Shown: positions 14,201-25,558 of the stretch, piece by piece
Layout: each line of letters starts with the position of its first letter
How positions within the stretch are numbered: position 1 is the stretch's first letter
Assembly: GCA_035582835.1 (NCBI GenBank)
Contig: JAYKAV010003110.1
Span: 1,879,794 to 1,943,793, forward strand
Direction: 5' to 3'
Source: Phoebastria nigripes
Lineage: Eukaryota > Chordata > Aves > Procellariiformes > Diomedeidae
Length of the DNA: 64,000 bases
The notes under the pieces: generated by a model
What the model saw: the letters and a program-made list of their open reading frames with translations, nothing else
Told to the model about the DNA's origin: nothing
Databases searched by the model: none
Program-made: the position numbers and the translations under genes

Positions 14201-17200
14201 GACTTGCCTCCAGGAAGAGGACACACCNAGCTGCGTTTGCTTTATTGCTGAATGAAAGCATCTGCATGGGAAATACCTAACACTCCCTGGGTCATGTGCG
14301 TTGGCTTCATGCCTTAGGTTGAATCAGTCTCCAGACATGGTCTAAGTCATGGGCAAAACGTCCGGCAGCAGGACACTGGTTGGTGTCAGAACCAGCATCA
14401 GTTTACCTGCCAGAAGCCGTACGCTTGCCACGGATTGATTTNCAGCCCCAAAACTTTCAGCACAAGAGTGCCCTCAGGATCAATTTTGAAAATATCACCT
14501 CCCATGAGCTNAGTTTTCTTCTTGGTATATTTAGAGCAGCCAAAAGATGGAGTCAATGGGTAGAGGGAGTAGGATGTACACGTGTGAGGGAGGTGGATGC
14601 TGTGATGGTGAGAGGCAGCCAAGCGGACCTGATGGAAGGCTGCTGGCTGTAAGGCTAACACTTGCCCCTACACGAGCACGAGGAGTTTAATAGCTATTAT
14701 ATAGATGGCAATTGGATGCAAATTTGGGGGTTGGCTTTTCAGAGGTGACACAGTAAGCCCCAGGTCAGAGGTATGCCCAGTTCACGTGACTCAGGAGAAG
14801 AATGGGAGAGGAAATTCTGCTATGTCGCAACCGCAAAAGCTTAGGAGAAGAAATTTTTCAGGTGAGTGAGAAAACAAACACCTCAAGTTTCCAATGAGTA
14901 AGAAAAAATTAAATAAATTCTTGTTTTCTGAGTCTACAGAAGTAATCTGTTTCAGTTGGGAAGTCCTCAATATGATTTTAATCATACAATTTTTTTAAGC
15001 AATACATTGTTTCTAACTGAAACAAAGCAGAGCAAAACATTTCCTTTGCAAAATGGAAAAAAATGGCTATTTTGAATTATTCCACTTGTTCTTAAATTAG
15101 AAGCAGAAAATTTGGAGATANTGGCACTCATTCCCAGGATGCTGTGGTGCGGCTGGGCTCACACCTTCTGCACACACACGTCTTTGTGAGAAATGTCTGT
15201 GGTCCTACTTGTGGCCCGGAGCTGCCGTGTGCTCTACTGAGTTGCTCTTTTCTAATTTTGTGCAGTGCATGGATGCAGCTTGGTCCTCCTGTCTTCTGCC
15301 CTTCAGCACAGCTGTTTTAGGAAGAGGCTTCCCAGAGCACCACACCTAGGGAGGCTTGGTCATGCCCCCCGTGCCTGGAACTGCTCATGGAAGGAAGCCA
15401 ACTGCCAAGTAACCCGGACCGTTTCCCTTTCCCGCTTTGCCTGGACTTCTCTGAAAAAGGAAACAAAGAGTTATCAGTTCCTTACTCCACAAGGCCCTCA
15501 GATACAGGAGCGGCTCGCAGAGGGAAGCAGGTGATCGGATCACCTTGGGAGTCAGCTGCATGGAGAAGGGAAACTGGCTTTGCCTGCNGTCACCCAGGGG
15601 CAGAAGGCAATCCTGGCCAGAAGTCCTGGCCTTTCCTGGACCTGCTCACCTCCCTTCCCCTGGGACCAGAACCAGAGGGGAGGATGCTGTGGGGAAAGCT
15701 TAAGCATTTCTGTGTGAAAAGTGCTACCGCTGGGCTGTGAAGGGGACGAGACCACATCGGCAGTGGACGTGGAGGACCTGCTGGACCCACGTCTGCTGCT
15801 GGTGGTGTCTCACCTAGCTTTCGCACCCCGGTGGCACTGCTGCAATTTTCACCTCTGCCTTCGTACCATTTCACAGTTGTTGGACATGCCCTCGTGCTGT
15901 TTGATCGCCTGTTTAAACCTGGCCAACTGCAGGCGAAGCCTGCCAGCCTCCCACACCGCTGCCAGCTAACCCAGTTTCCACCTAATTATTTCAGTTTCCA
16001 CAGGTTTGAGCTCTGTCCTGCGAGAGTGATTGTCAAGGCAGGAGACGTGGCAGTTTGCAAGCTTTCCCTCACCGCGGTGGGGTAGTCCAGCAGCTCGGCA
16101 CCGTGCATTTCAGCCTGCTGCTGCTGGGGGTCAGGGCTGCAAGGACGGGAGCATGGAGAGGTCGGGGGCGGATGGACAGACAGACGATGTTGGATGTTTT
16201 ACTACAGCTCAGGAAATTTCATAGGCTGTTTGAGAGGAGGTAGAGGTCAAGCGTGCTCGGGGGCGAGTGGGTGGTGTGAATCCCCCTCCTCGGGAGGGTT
16301 TTCCCCAAGCCACGCTTGGCANAGTCCGGGATAAGGAGGCTGCATGCAGCTTGGGGGAGGGCTTGTTTGTTTGTTTGCTGGGGCAAAACGTCTCAGAGAA
16401 GCTGCTGCTAGGAGTCAGATCTAAGTTTTTAGATGAAATCAGAAACATCAGCCTTGATGCACGCCAGAATGGAAACCCATCCACTTAGAAAAAAATGAAA
16501 GAAGAGGGTGGTTTCGTTCAGTGCGCTGCACAGGCTGGGCAGCCATCCTTACCGACTCTCAGTCCTCAGCTCAGCACGCATGCGGAGCTTTGACTGAGAC
16601 ATGGCATGTTCTTTTCCCAGGCAGAGAGGAAAAATGCCACACGGGTCCTCCCACGCTGCGTGAGCAAACACCACGGGCTCTCGTTTAACACCAGCCAGCG
16701 CTCCTCCGGGGGGGGCTGCGTTTTTCTCGACCCCGGGGCACTCCCCAGTGCAAACAAGGAGCATTGCTGAAGTGGAGCAGCACTGCTCACAGAGGTCTTC
16801 TGTACGGCCTTGGGAAACTCCCTCCTCCAAGCTACTGAAATCCAGGGGTAATAATTAACCGAGTTAAGTGTTGAACTGTAATTGTAGCCGTGTGCTCTTC
16901 ACGGGGTGCGTGCATGTTAAAAATATTTGCGTTTTAAGGCTCTGTCTTGCAGCACTTTGCACACATTTGCTCATATTTTGCTTTCAGCTGGAGGGATGAA
17001 GAGCTTCCCTTGAAAGATGCGCAGGAAAATGAATCTGAATTAGCTAAAACTGGGAATGGGAAAAAGATTTAATTGAAAGAGGTGTAGGCCTGTTCCTTTG
17101 GAGCGGGGAAGCCCCTGGGGCTGGCGGTGGGCAGGCAGGGGGCTGCACTCCCGCTGCTGGAGAGGCGATGCAGCCCGGTGCCACAGCTCATGGCTGCCAT

Positions 17201-20200
17201 AAAGGGGTAAAACTGCAGAAGGGAGTGAGCGGGGAAAACCCCAGCTCTCTTCCGACAGGAACTGGAAAGTCCTGTTTGGAAAATTGGACAAGGAGACGGT
17301 CCTGGGAAAATCTGAGCGCTGGAGCAAGGGGAGGGAGGGGGAGAGGGCAGTCAAACCTCCAGGGTGTTAGGGGGAGTTTCTGGTTCAACCCCTCTGGACT
17401 TCAGCTTCTTACACTATGGCCTGATAAATGTGTCAGCTTTTAAAGGGAGTCTTTTGGCCCTGATGTTAATGCATCAGAGAGCTGTCTGAAGGGACAGGGA
17501 GGCGAGAGGTGCCAGAGCTGTGACAGGCACTTGCTGGAGACGGGGACAGGCTGTGCAGCGGCCGTCCCGGCGGCGTGTGCCGTCCTGGCTGGCAGGAGGG
17601 GACGGGACTTTCCTGCTCCCTCGCCTCACGGGACCCCGTGCAGCTCTNGCTCTCCAGCGGAGCGCTGGCACTGGGAGCACAGCGATGCTGGAAAAGCCCT
17701 TCCTCCACCCCTTTGAAGTGAGAGTGGGCTTTCCTCCAGGGAGAGGGTCCTCCCTGCCATCCCTGCACTCCGTTCTGCTATTCTTTCTTCTAGGAACAAC
17801 CAGGTGCTTAATTATTTCCACAGCTCAGCTTCTGCAGAAAAATCGTATGTGCTGGGCCCCTGCCCAGCCCAGAGTCCATCATCATTGAAGATTTTCCATT
17901 AAAACAAGTCACAAATGATACTTGTCCTCCACCTCAGAGATCACGGTGTCTTTCCTGAGGATTCGTTGCTGGCTCCACCTTTTCCTGTCCTCACCCAACC
18001 ATTTTGCTCATCCACATCTGAACTGAACCTGTGGGGCAAAGCCAGCAGCAGTGGGGCTGCCACTTTTGGGGGTAGATTAAGGGTCCTGGTGGCCTCACTG
18101 CCTTCTGGCACATCGAGTCCTGCTGGGGCGGGCAGGTAGATGTGTCCACCAGCTGGATGTGGGACGCATGGTTGGTAAACACTGTCCGTTGGCCCTGGTC
18201 TGGCCCTGTAGTTATAGTGTGTAAAATGCCAAGTAGTCAACAGGGAGCCCCTTCCTAATGTCAAAGGGCTGAAGGATGAGGAGGAGGAGGGCAAGAGTTA
18301 AGGCCCCCAAGTTAGGACTGTGGCCCCTCATGATGTCCAAGCCCATCGGCAGGCAGGCCAGCAGGCAGCTCCCGGGGCTGCCGCCCCACCTCTCTCTGCT
18401 GAGGGAGCTGAGACACCCACATCCATGGGTCAAGCAGCCCGCACAGCCCAAGCTGTGCAAGAGGAGAGTGCTGCAGCATAACCNGAGAGCAGCAGAGCGA
18501 GGAGGCGGGGAAGGCGGTGAAAGGTTTTTGCTCTCGACTGCAAAGGTCAGGCTGGCGCTGGAGCCAGTGGGAGGATGCAGCCTCCCCGCACGTGTCCCTA
18601 GGTGCAATGTTGCCTTTTGCCCTTGCTTTTACACTTTCCAAAGCTGCAGTGGGTGCAAGAGAAGGATTCCCAATTTCCTGTGGGACAGCCAGGACCTGAG
18701 CTCTGCTCTCCACCATTGCCGTCCCATTGCATTTTGTCTGTCACCCCCATAAGGTTCTTGAGAAGTCCAGGGCCAATGCTGAGCGAGCTGAAAGGCAGGA
18801 GAGCAGGGACTGAAGGTGGGCCCTGGGTTGTGGTTGGGGCGAGGGAGGCCTGCAGGGAGCTGGAGTACAAGAAGGAAAAGGAGGGTGTGGGAGGAAATGG
18901 GGANTTCAACACTCTGTGCGCAATATAAGGAAGTATAGGAATATCCCTGCGGGATTATCAAAGAGATTCACAAGAACGGGCAGCAGGGAAAGGCTGGAAA
19001 CAAAAATGCAGCCTCATGCTGTGCAATGTCATGATGAGTGAATGAGTTCATGGCGAGCTGGTGTTGCAGGAGAGGAGTGAGGGGAGGAACTGCAGAAAGG
19101 TGCTCACCTTGGAAGGGAGAAAAGAGCCGGCAGAGGCAGATATGGGTACCAAGGGCAGTAAGAGCGGAGGACACAGGCATGGCAGGAGCTGAGGAAAAGA
19201 AGGAGGCTAATGGAGAGAGGGTGAGAGTCAGGAAACTAAAACTGAACTTCACAGGACCTTGATCTGCAGCAGCATGGCTGCTCTTGAAGCTTGCTGAGCC
19301 ACCCAGGGCAGGTGGCGAAGGTGCTGGGAGAGAATCTTGAACCCTGGGCCAGCANAGGGAAGCACTGGCAGGAGCTGAGGCAAGGAGGTGGACGAGCAAG
19401 AACAAGCTGGCATGCTCTGCTAATAGCAGCCGTGGCAGCTGAATAAGGAAAAAGTGATGCTGACAGAATAAATGCGTAAGGAGTTCTTGCTCCGAGTCCT
19501 ACAAATGGGACTGTGCAACATATCTGCCACAGAGTGCCAAGAAGGTAGCATCAAGGCAGGTTATCACCAAAACCACTCTCAGAAGATCTTTCTAAAGGCA
19601 TAGGTGTGGAAAAGTCAGAGACAGGGTGGACATGCAGTAGTTAAGGGCACATGTTCGAAACTGGGGGTGCGGGGGGTGGCCTACAGTGGACAATCTTGTT
19701 GTATCATCAAGTGAACAGGCAAAGCTCTGCACTGAATAGCCCCATGTTAGCAATGCACAAATACACAACATGCCCCAACCTATTTTGCTAACAAACACAT
19801 ATTCTCATATTAATCTCCGTCCTACTTGCTTTACCTGCAGTTCCTCCGCATACAATACTTGGTTACTTTTGCATGACTGGCAGAGCGAAACAGTAGCATA
19901 ACCAGCATGCGGTACCTGGGCAATGATTTGTTTAGCTACAAAACTTCCTTGTACAGCAAAGCATTTGCTTGATTTATTAAGTCATTATAGAATTATTNCA
20001 AGATCATAGCAGCACCTGCCTAAGATACTTTTGTCTAAATGTTGCAATGGGCAGCAGAGAANGCACTGCTGCCTCCAAAACCACTCAGCCAGCCTGGTAC
20101 TACTGATAACTGCACTTTCCTCCCTCCCTCTGGCCTTCGAATAAAAAGTATTTGCATTCAGATGGTATCTATTTAAATATTTGTATACCAGGTCCAGCCG

Positions 20201-21839
20201 TACCCAAGCACTTCCAGAACACTGATATCTATAGCCGGTGAATGCCTCCGCAGGGCCTTGACAAGCATTTCCAGCTCCCGTTTTGCAAGGGGAAAACTGA
20301 AGTGTAGCTAGTGAGAGGAACATTGCCTTTTCTATTTCCAGCCGTGGCAACATCATGTTTAGTCAAGAAACCCTGAAAGTCACTCGGGATTCTTTGCTGC
20401 TGATAAACCTGTAGCAGCAGGTAGATAANCCCCCCCCAGTCCCCATCCCCAGCTCAGATTTAGCAGTCGTTCGGAGTGCAGGGTGAGGCCCCAAGAAGAA
20501 GGGTTTGGCAGATTCTCACCCAGCCCCACACCTGGAAAACTTTGCAGGTTTGCAAAGCAGGCATGGCCCTGTCTGCCAGAAGGAAGTTTCAATGCATACG
20601 CCTGTGCTATGCTCATGCAATGAGAGTGGAAGGGAAATAAAAATGACTCAGGATGACAATTTTATATAATCCTTTCCACAATGGCCTTTGGCTCCCATGC
20701 AAATTAGGAAGCACCCAGCCAGCTGTGGTGCTCTTCCTCATACCAGAGAGCCCTCCTTGCAGCAGGTGGTGTGTCAGGAACCCCTTGGGAAGAGCAGGGC
20801 GGAAAAGGGAATTGGGTGTCCTCTGCAACCTGGAGCTGTGGCCTTCTCTGGTGGCCTGAGCCAGGCTGGGTGCCAGCAGCACAGAAGTCCCCTGGCCAAC
20901 ACTCTTGGCAGAGCTCGGTCCTGCATCAGCAGCTCTGCCACACCCCATCCCCATGCAGGGGGTTACGGCACAGGAGGAACGGGGCACGGTCACCCTTCAT
21001 GCAACCCATCCTTTACGTGGTCACACAATGGGCTAAAATCCATGGCTAAAATTAGTCCTGCGCTGCAACATGCTGCCAACAGATCATGAGGTGGAGATAA
21101 GGATTTGAGCAAATTGATTCTGTCTGCCTGAATGCTGGAGAGAAACATGCAGGGATAACTGAAGCAGGTTAAAGCCACATCCTTCACCGCTGTGAATTGG
21201 ACAAGGAGAGCTGTAGCTCCCGCAGCGGGGAGGGTGGGAGGCCCCATGCCTGAATTTCAGGGGTGGAAGGCAGCAGCACGTGTTCCCAGGAGTGTGCTCC
21301 CTCTTCCCGTGGAAATCCCCTTTGGAAAATCCGAAGGTGTCCGAGTTCAAACCGGAGCCGGGCTGGGTGATAAACGAGAGGGCGTGCAGGCGCGGGGCTG
21401 GGCTGCAAACCTCCAGCCTCCCCCAGCAAGTCCCGGCAAGAGCTGCCGAGTATTGGAGCTGGAACAAAAGGTGCCACGAGGGCGGGCAGGTGGGTGCTGC
21501 CACAGCCAGCCTCAAAACCCCTCTCTAGCGGCCAGGTGACCTGGTGCTTGGGTAACAGAGGGGGAATCCCAGCCCCTGACCCGCCTGCCGCAATGNGCGC
21601 AGGAAACGACACCTACGTCTGCTTCCAAAATTAGCTGCAGCAGAAGGGCTGAGAGCTGCAAGCTGCTTAGATGTCTTACCGCTGCCGAGGTGAACCACCT
21701 AAAACCCCTGAGCCTGTGATCCCATCGGTCTACTAGGTGGGCAGTGTTAACTAGGTGTTAAATGTTTCTTAAAAAGCAAACCGGGTGGATTCCCATGTAT
21801 CTCAGGACGAGGTGGGCAATGAACCATTTCACAGACCAG
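2210..21839. other. Intergenic desert 3' of NFKBIA
   Basis: Nearly 20 kb without a supported exon. Open frames of up to 245 codons occur (for example 2407-3144 plus strand) but they overlap one another in several frames and resemble no family. They follow GC-rich sequence. I found no solo LTR, CR1 or tRNA. Moderately GC-rich patches lie at 16.6-17.7 kb and 21.2-21.6 kb; AT-rich sequence lies at 14.86-15.12 kb. In mammals the next gene on this side is PSMA6; none of its exons is seen. Confidence 0.7.
3293..3320. repeat. GGA/GGGA purine microsatellite
   Basis: Twenty-eight bases of pure purine made of GGA triplets passing into GGGA units, on a background that is not otherwise repetitive. Confidence 0.9.
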
Positions 21840-22533
21840 GTACAGTAATCTGACTTTTTTTAATAAATACATATCTCACATGTACCAAAATAATTATAAA
21901 CAAAAATGTACAGTATTTACACAATATACAATTGCTAAAAAGTGTAGCAATTATGACACACATGGTGTGAAACACACTGTTTTCAATGCCCACAGTTAAC
22001 ATTATTGCTACCTTTCTCCTAACAGCAGGGTCACCAGTCCCTNGGTTTGACTCCTCCGCCTGGGACACCCCGCTGAGAGCAGCTGAGGTCGGTCAGTAAG
22101 GCCAGGGAGCACCACCAGCCCAACACAAATTAACGCACAGTCTCCGAGAAGATGGGGTGTTGGTATGAGCCTGCCTTGCCATGAGAGAACATGCGTTCCT
22201 CGTGGTACTTAACACAAGATAGCTCTCTGTAACTAGCAGGTTGGATGTGTAGTCTGTTACCTTCGTAGGGTTGAGAAGATTGGCTATGTGGCTCTGTATC
22301 AGGTGGTGTGAATAATCACAGATCTCTACCGATGTTACTCATTCCACTCCTGTATTTAAACACAGGCCAGAACCTGGAACCGTCCTGTTACAATTACATG
22401 CTCCTTGCTGGGCAGTGTAGTATTTCCCTCCTGGTTTTTCCCTCCACGGTGCGACTTTCTTTTTAAATGAAGAAAGTCAGTCCTTTTTCTATACATATGT
22501 ACACAGTCACTTCTTTTCACAGAAAGTTCTGCT
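21840..22533 (-). other. NFKBIA: NFKBIA 3' untranslated region (predicted)
   Basis: AT-rich stretch from the stop codon to a probable poly(A) site. On the minus strand it carries ATTTA pentamers, including one close to the 3' end (TATTTATT near 21863-21870) and one near 22455. These are typical of AU-rich elements in rapidly turned-over, NF-kB-induced mRNAs. The exact end is inferred from the hexamer at 21859 and not observed. The N at 22043 lies inside it. Confidence 0.7.
21859..21864 (-). terminator. NFKBIA: Probable NFKBIA poly(A) signal (ATTAAA variant)
   Basis: The minus strand reads ATTAAA followed by an A-run and then mixed sequence, so cleavage would fall at roughly 21830-21848. No canonical AATAAA lies in the expected position. 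ATTAAA is the commonest accepted variant. The transcript length this implies (about 700 nt of 3' UTR) is reasonable for IkB-alpha. Confidence 0.5.
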
Positions 22534-22581
22534 TTAAAATGCCAGCTGTCGTCCTCCAATAAGGCAGTCATCATATATAAG
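22534..22581 (-). CDS. NFKBIA: NFKBIA coding exon 6 (C-terminal tail and stop)
   Basis: A 48-nt terminal coding segment gives [15 protein letters not shown] followed by TAA at 22536-22534. The tail matches the sauropsid IkB-alpha ending as I recall it and differs from the mammalian one. The acceptor is CTTGCAG at 22588-22582, after a T-rich tract. The exon continues into the 3' UTR. Confidence 0.95.
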   Translation of the reverse strand, partial: LIYDDCLIGGRQLAF

Positions 22582-25455
22582 CTGCAAGAAAAAACAAAAG
22601 GCTGTTAATGCAAAACTCTTACTGGGAGTATTGTATCCACTCTGGGATAACTGCCAAATTCTGCATGCCCTGACTTTGGCAGCGTATAAAATTTCTACAC
22701 CGAAATGGTTACGTTTGCCATTTAACAGGCACTGAGAACGTTAGAAAAACAAATGCTGGGGAGGAGAAAACCACCCGTTAACTTGAATTTTATCTCACGA
22801 GGTTCTGTAGGTGTCAGCAACAGAACGATGTTCAGCACCTCATGTTGCGTGACGTTAACCTCCGTTTCCTCACGTATTTTTTACATTTTATTCTTAAATT
22901 TATTCTATTTATATGCTTGCCCCAACTGCCATCTTGCTGATGGCTGACAGCGTAACCTTACTTTATGGGCTATTTATACCCGTCAGTTATTATATAGGTA
23001 AGAGGTCACTGGAGCATGTCATCAGAGCGGCACCAACAAAAAAAACTACAAAGGGCAGGATTTTCCGTTTCTCTTGAAAAGGTGCAAATAGCTACTTACT
23101 TCATCTTCTGTGAATTCAGGCTCCGATTCACTGCTCTCCTCGTCCTCACTTTCTGGCAACATCTGCAGGTCGGCTGTGGTCAGCTGCTTCAGCTGTTCCT
23201 GTATGCTGGAGTTGTCTCTTCCCCACGTGAGCTGATAGGGGGAATAGCCCTGGTAGGTCACTTTGTTCACGTCCGCCCCATGTTTCACCAGAAGCGACAC
23301 CAGGTCTGAATTCTGCAGGTCGACAGCCAAATGCAGTGCCGTTCTGCCATTGCACGGCTCCTGTGTGAAAATAACACAAGGTTTGGCATGTTAGGAGAGC
23401 CAGAGCTGGTGCCCGACCTGTTGATTCTTATGACTACACAGCCCTGCTCAGTTAAATTCACGGTATACATTACATACCTGAGCATTTACATCTGCTCCCA
23501 AGGACAGCAAGTATTCGACAATAGCCAGGTATCCTTGAATAGATGCCAAATGGAGACATGTATGTCCTGCAAAACACAAATGAAGGTACAATTTGAGTAA
23601 GTCTAACCTAATGCCCTATCATTCAGTTAAAGTCAAGATGATAGGACAGGACGGTATCTAAGTTTGCAATTCATCCATGGCAAAAGGCTGTTTTCCAGAA
23701 GAGCCTTCCAGCTTCCACTAAGTATGAATAACAATGTTGGATTTTGGAAAGATTTTTTAGCAGCTTTATTCCAGTGTTTGACTGCAACTTATTTTAANAA
23801 AAAAAAAAAAAAAGGAGCACTGCAAAAGTACTCATTAAAAATGCAAAATTCAAAGCCATGAGAGCCAATACTCTACAATGAAGAGACCTACAAGACAGTG
23901 ACATTTAAAAGAAGTCAGACACTGCTGTGTGCTTTGGGCTCCTCAACTCTCAAATGGGCATAACGATCCTTCTCCACCTCTCCAGAGACCTTTGAGCTCT
24001 ACGGGACAACAACTCTGCCCTCGGTACAGCACACCGACATCAATGTACAGCAGCGTGCTCGTACCGTTGTAGTTGGTCGCCTGCAGGACAGCAAGGAGGT
24101 GGTGCGCCTGGCAGTACTGCGTGAGGACGCTGACACTCCTGAGGGAGCCCTGCTGGCAGGCAATGTGCAGGGGGGTGTTTCCTCGGAAGTCCCTGATTTC
24201 CAGGTCGCATCCGGCCTTCAGAAGATGCTCGGCAATTTCAGGCTGGTCGGTGATCACTGCCAGGTGAAGAGGAGTCTGCAGGCAAAAGAGAAAACGCAGA
24301 CCTGTAAGTTACACCGCAAACTTGGCAGCAACGTCTGGACAAACAGACCCCTCGCTGCTTGGTGATTTGTGCCCCCAATTAAAAACACACCCCAGAAACT
24401 CAGTTCTTTATGCCTCCCGACAGATTGTATAGTTGCCCTTTAGTCTGGAAGTGATGAACTTAGGGCTCTCCGGATACTGAACAGTCAATCCATATGAAGG
24501 GTATCATTAACATCCCAATAAAGAGGGATGCAACCCATTGCATCATATTTGAAAAATGCGGGTGTTAAATGCCACTCTTGGGGTAGAGGAAGCGATGTAC
24601 TAACACTGGCTGGAGCCAGCTGGGGACTTTCCTGAACGTAGGCTTTGATTTAATATCCACCAACTAAAAAAAAATTTTAAAAGGACTTTTTCCGGGGGGA
24701 ATTCCCCAGAGGGCTTTTGTGGAGGTGGCGGGGACTGATCCGGATTTGGGGCTGCAGAGGTGAAAGTACCTGACTGAGGTTGTTCTGGAAGTTCAGGAAA
24801 GCACGGTCCCCGGCCGTCTGCCGGATCACCTCCAGGCTCAGGGCTTTTTCCTCGTGAATAATCGCCAAGTGGAGAAAACTGCAGGGGAAAAAAAAAAACA
24901 ACAACCCAAAAAATTAAACGACCCACGTTAAAACCCCCAAGTCCCACGTTAAAAACCCCGAAATCCCCAGGCGGGCAGAGGGGCGCGGCGGGCCCGGGGC
25001 AGGGTCATGCGCGGGTGTCGCAAGCCGGGGCTTTCGGCGGCCGGGGCTTTCCGCCGGCCGCGGGAGCCGCCTCTCCCTGGCGCCCCTCCAGGGACTTTCC
25101 GCCCTGCCCTCCCCTCCCCGCCGCGGCGCGGCCCAGCCCGGCGCCTCCCCGCCGGCAGCACATCCTGTCCCGTCCTCACCGTGCCGCGTCCCCCCCACCG
25201 GGTCCGTGCGTCCCCCCCGGCCCCCACTTACGTGTCCCCGTCCTCCGTCAGCTGCTGTGCCCAGGCGGGCGGTTCGCGGGGCTGCAGGCGTATGTCCTCC
25301 AGCTCCTTCACCAGCTGCCGGTACTCCTCTTCCTTCATGGAGTCCAAGCCGCTGTCGTGGCGATCGTCGAGCGGGAACCCGCCTTGGCGCTCTTTCTTCG
25401 GTTGCTCGTAGCCCTCCATAACCGGCGGCTCGACGGGGCGGCGGGCACTGATCAT
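22534..25455 (-). CDS. NFKBIA: NF-kappa-B inhibitor alpha (IkB-alpha), six coding exons
   Basis: Cytoplasmic inhibitor that binds Rel/NF-kB dimers, masks their nuclear localisation signal and removes them from DNA; IKK phosphorylation triggers its ubiquitination and destruction. Coding exons on the minus strand are 25455-25232, 24878-24770, 24275-24065, 23566-23478, 23360-23100 and 22581-22534 (224+109+211+89+261+48 = 942 nt, 313 residues). All introns (353, 494, 498, 117 and 518 bp) are GT-AG, and every junction keeps frame. Visible landmarks: DSGLDS degron at residues 34-39 (IKK serines S35 and S39), ubiquitin-acceptor lysine pair K20/K21, leucine-rich export-like segment 48-57, ankyrin repeats from about residue 76 to 270, and an acidic S/E/D-rich PEST tail at 279-298. 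The usual family length is about 317. The start is the first ATG downstream of the TATA-like element, in a GCCGCCATGA context; the frame stays open upstream only because the island is GC-rich. No N falls in any exon. Confidence 0.97.
23100..23360 (-). CDS. NFKBIA: NFKBIA coding exon 5 (ankyrin repeats 5-6 and PEST)
   Basis: Encodes residues 212-298. The fifth ankyrin repeat starts at about residue 218 ([19 protein letters not shown]). A degenerate sixth repeat contains [11 protein letters not shown], and an acidic PEST segment ([16 protein letters not shown]) is rich in casein-kinase-2-like serine/acid sites. The family PEST controls basal turnover and DNA-release activity. The donor is GAA|GTAAGT. 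Confidence 0.97.
23478..23566 (-). CDS. NFKBIA: NFKBIA coding exon 4 (ankyrin repeat 4)
   Basis: Encodes two bases of codon 182 and residues 183-211, reading [20 protein letters not shown] and ending in SLGADVNAQ. The acceptor is TTTTGCAG and the donor is CAG|GTATGT. At 89 bp it is the second-smallest coding segment after exon 6, and a codon is split at its 5' edge only. Confidence 0.97.
23799..23813. repeat. Poly(A) run in NFKBIA intron 3
   Basis: Fifteen A residues directly after an N at 23798. The N probably marks uncertain run length. No poly(A)-tailed retroposon is recognisable beside it. Confidence 0.9.
24065..24275 (-). CDS. NFKBIA: NFKBIA coding exon 3 (ankyrin repeats 2 and 3)
   Basis: Encodes residues 112-181 plus one base of codon 182. 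Two TPLH ankyrin starts are visible, at about residues 112 ([19 protein letters not shown]) and 145 ([18 protein letters not shown]). The acceptor is CCTGCAG and the donor is G|GTACGA. This part forms the groove that contacts the NF-kB dimer in the known family structures. Confidence 0.97.
24623..24632 (+). promoter_or_regulatory. Intron 2 kB site (GGGACTTTCC)
   Basis: Second exact kappa-enhancer-type decamer of the locus, in NFKBIA intron 2, in the same orientation as the intron 1 sites. Outside the CpG island, so base composition alone does not explain it. Confidence 0.55.
24696..24707. promoter_or_regulatory. Intron 2 palindromic kB site (GGGGAATTCCCC)
   Basis: Perfect 12-bp palindrome that satisfies the kB consensus on both strands. 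It lies in intron 2, 63 bp past the exon 2 donor. Symmetric kB sites of this kind are known to favour p50 or p52 homodimers. It lies 64 bp from another perfect site at 24623. Confidence 0.6.
24770..24878 (-). CDS. NFKBIA: NFKBIA coding exon 2 (ankyrin repeat 1)
   Basis: Encodes the last base of codon 75 through Q111, starting [20 protein letters not shown] and ending in NNLSQ. The acceptor is TGCAG at 24883-24879 and the donor is CAG|GTACTT. The segment is the first ankyrin repeat with the FLHLAIIH helix signature of IkB-alpha. A phase-2 junction with exon 1 is restored exactly. Confidence 0.97.
25043..25052 (+). promoter_or_regulatory. Intron 1 kB site (GGGGCTTTCC)
   Basis: Perfect consensus match in intron 1. 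A one-base-off relative (GGGGCTTTCG) sits 16 bp before it at 25027-25036, so the intron carries a short array of kB-like decamers in the same orientation. Confidence 0.55.
25091..25100 (+). promoter_or_regulatory. Intron 1 kB site (GGGACTTTCC)
   Basis: Exact copy of the classic immunoglobulin-kappa enhancer-type kB decamer, inside NFKBIA intron 1. It lies 39 bp from another perfect match at 25043, giving a paired arrangement. Confidence 0.6.
25232..25455 (-). CDS. NFKBIA: NFKBIA coding exon 1 (signal-response domain)
   Basis: Encodes residues 1-74 plus two bases of codon 75. It contains K20/K21, the phospho-degron with S35 and S39, Y45 in the MKEEEY context (equivalent to the mammalian tyrosine-phosphorylation site), and the [10 protein letters not shown] export-like helix. 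The donor reads AC|GTAAGT at 25231-25226. The segment between the export helix and LTEDGD is short ([11 protein letters not shown]), a few residues shorter than the chicken and human versions as I recall them. Confidence 0.97.
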
Positions 25456-25508
25456 GGCGGCGGAGCTCCGGGTTGCTGCGAGTGAGCGGCGGCGGTGGCG
25501 GCGCTTCG

Positions 25509-25514
25509 CATATA
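25509..25514 (-). promoter_or_regulatory. NFKBIA: TATA-like element of the NFKBIA core promoter
   Basis: The minus strand reads GTGTATATGCG, an AT-rich core in an otherwise GC-rich stretch, 54 nt upstream of the start codon. It predicts transcription starting near 25480, with a short 5' UTR of about 25 nt. The order kB site, kB-like site, then TATA matches the human IkB-alpha promoter as I remember it. The transcription start itself is inferred. Confidence 0.65.
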
Positions 25515-25525
25515 CACCCCGGCGA

Positions 25526-25535
25526 GGGGATTTCT
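25526..25535 (-). promoter_or_regulatory. NFKBIA: kB-like half site adjacent to the TATA element
   Basis: Reads AGAAATCCCC in the gene's direction, one base from the consensus, 11 bp upstream of the TATA-like element. I recall the same sequence at the same place in the human promoter (AGAAATCCCC shortly before TTTATAG), suggesting it is functional and not chance. Confidence 0.6.
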
Positions 25536-25558
25536 GCGGGGGAGGAGCCGCCGAGGAC

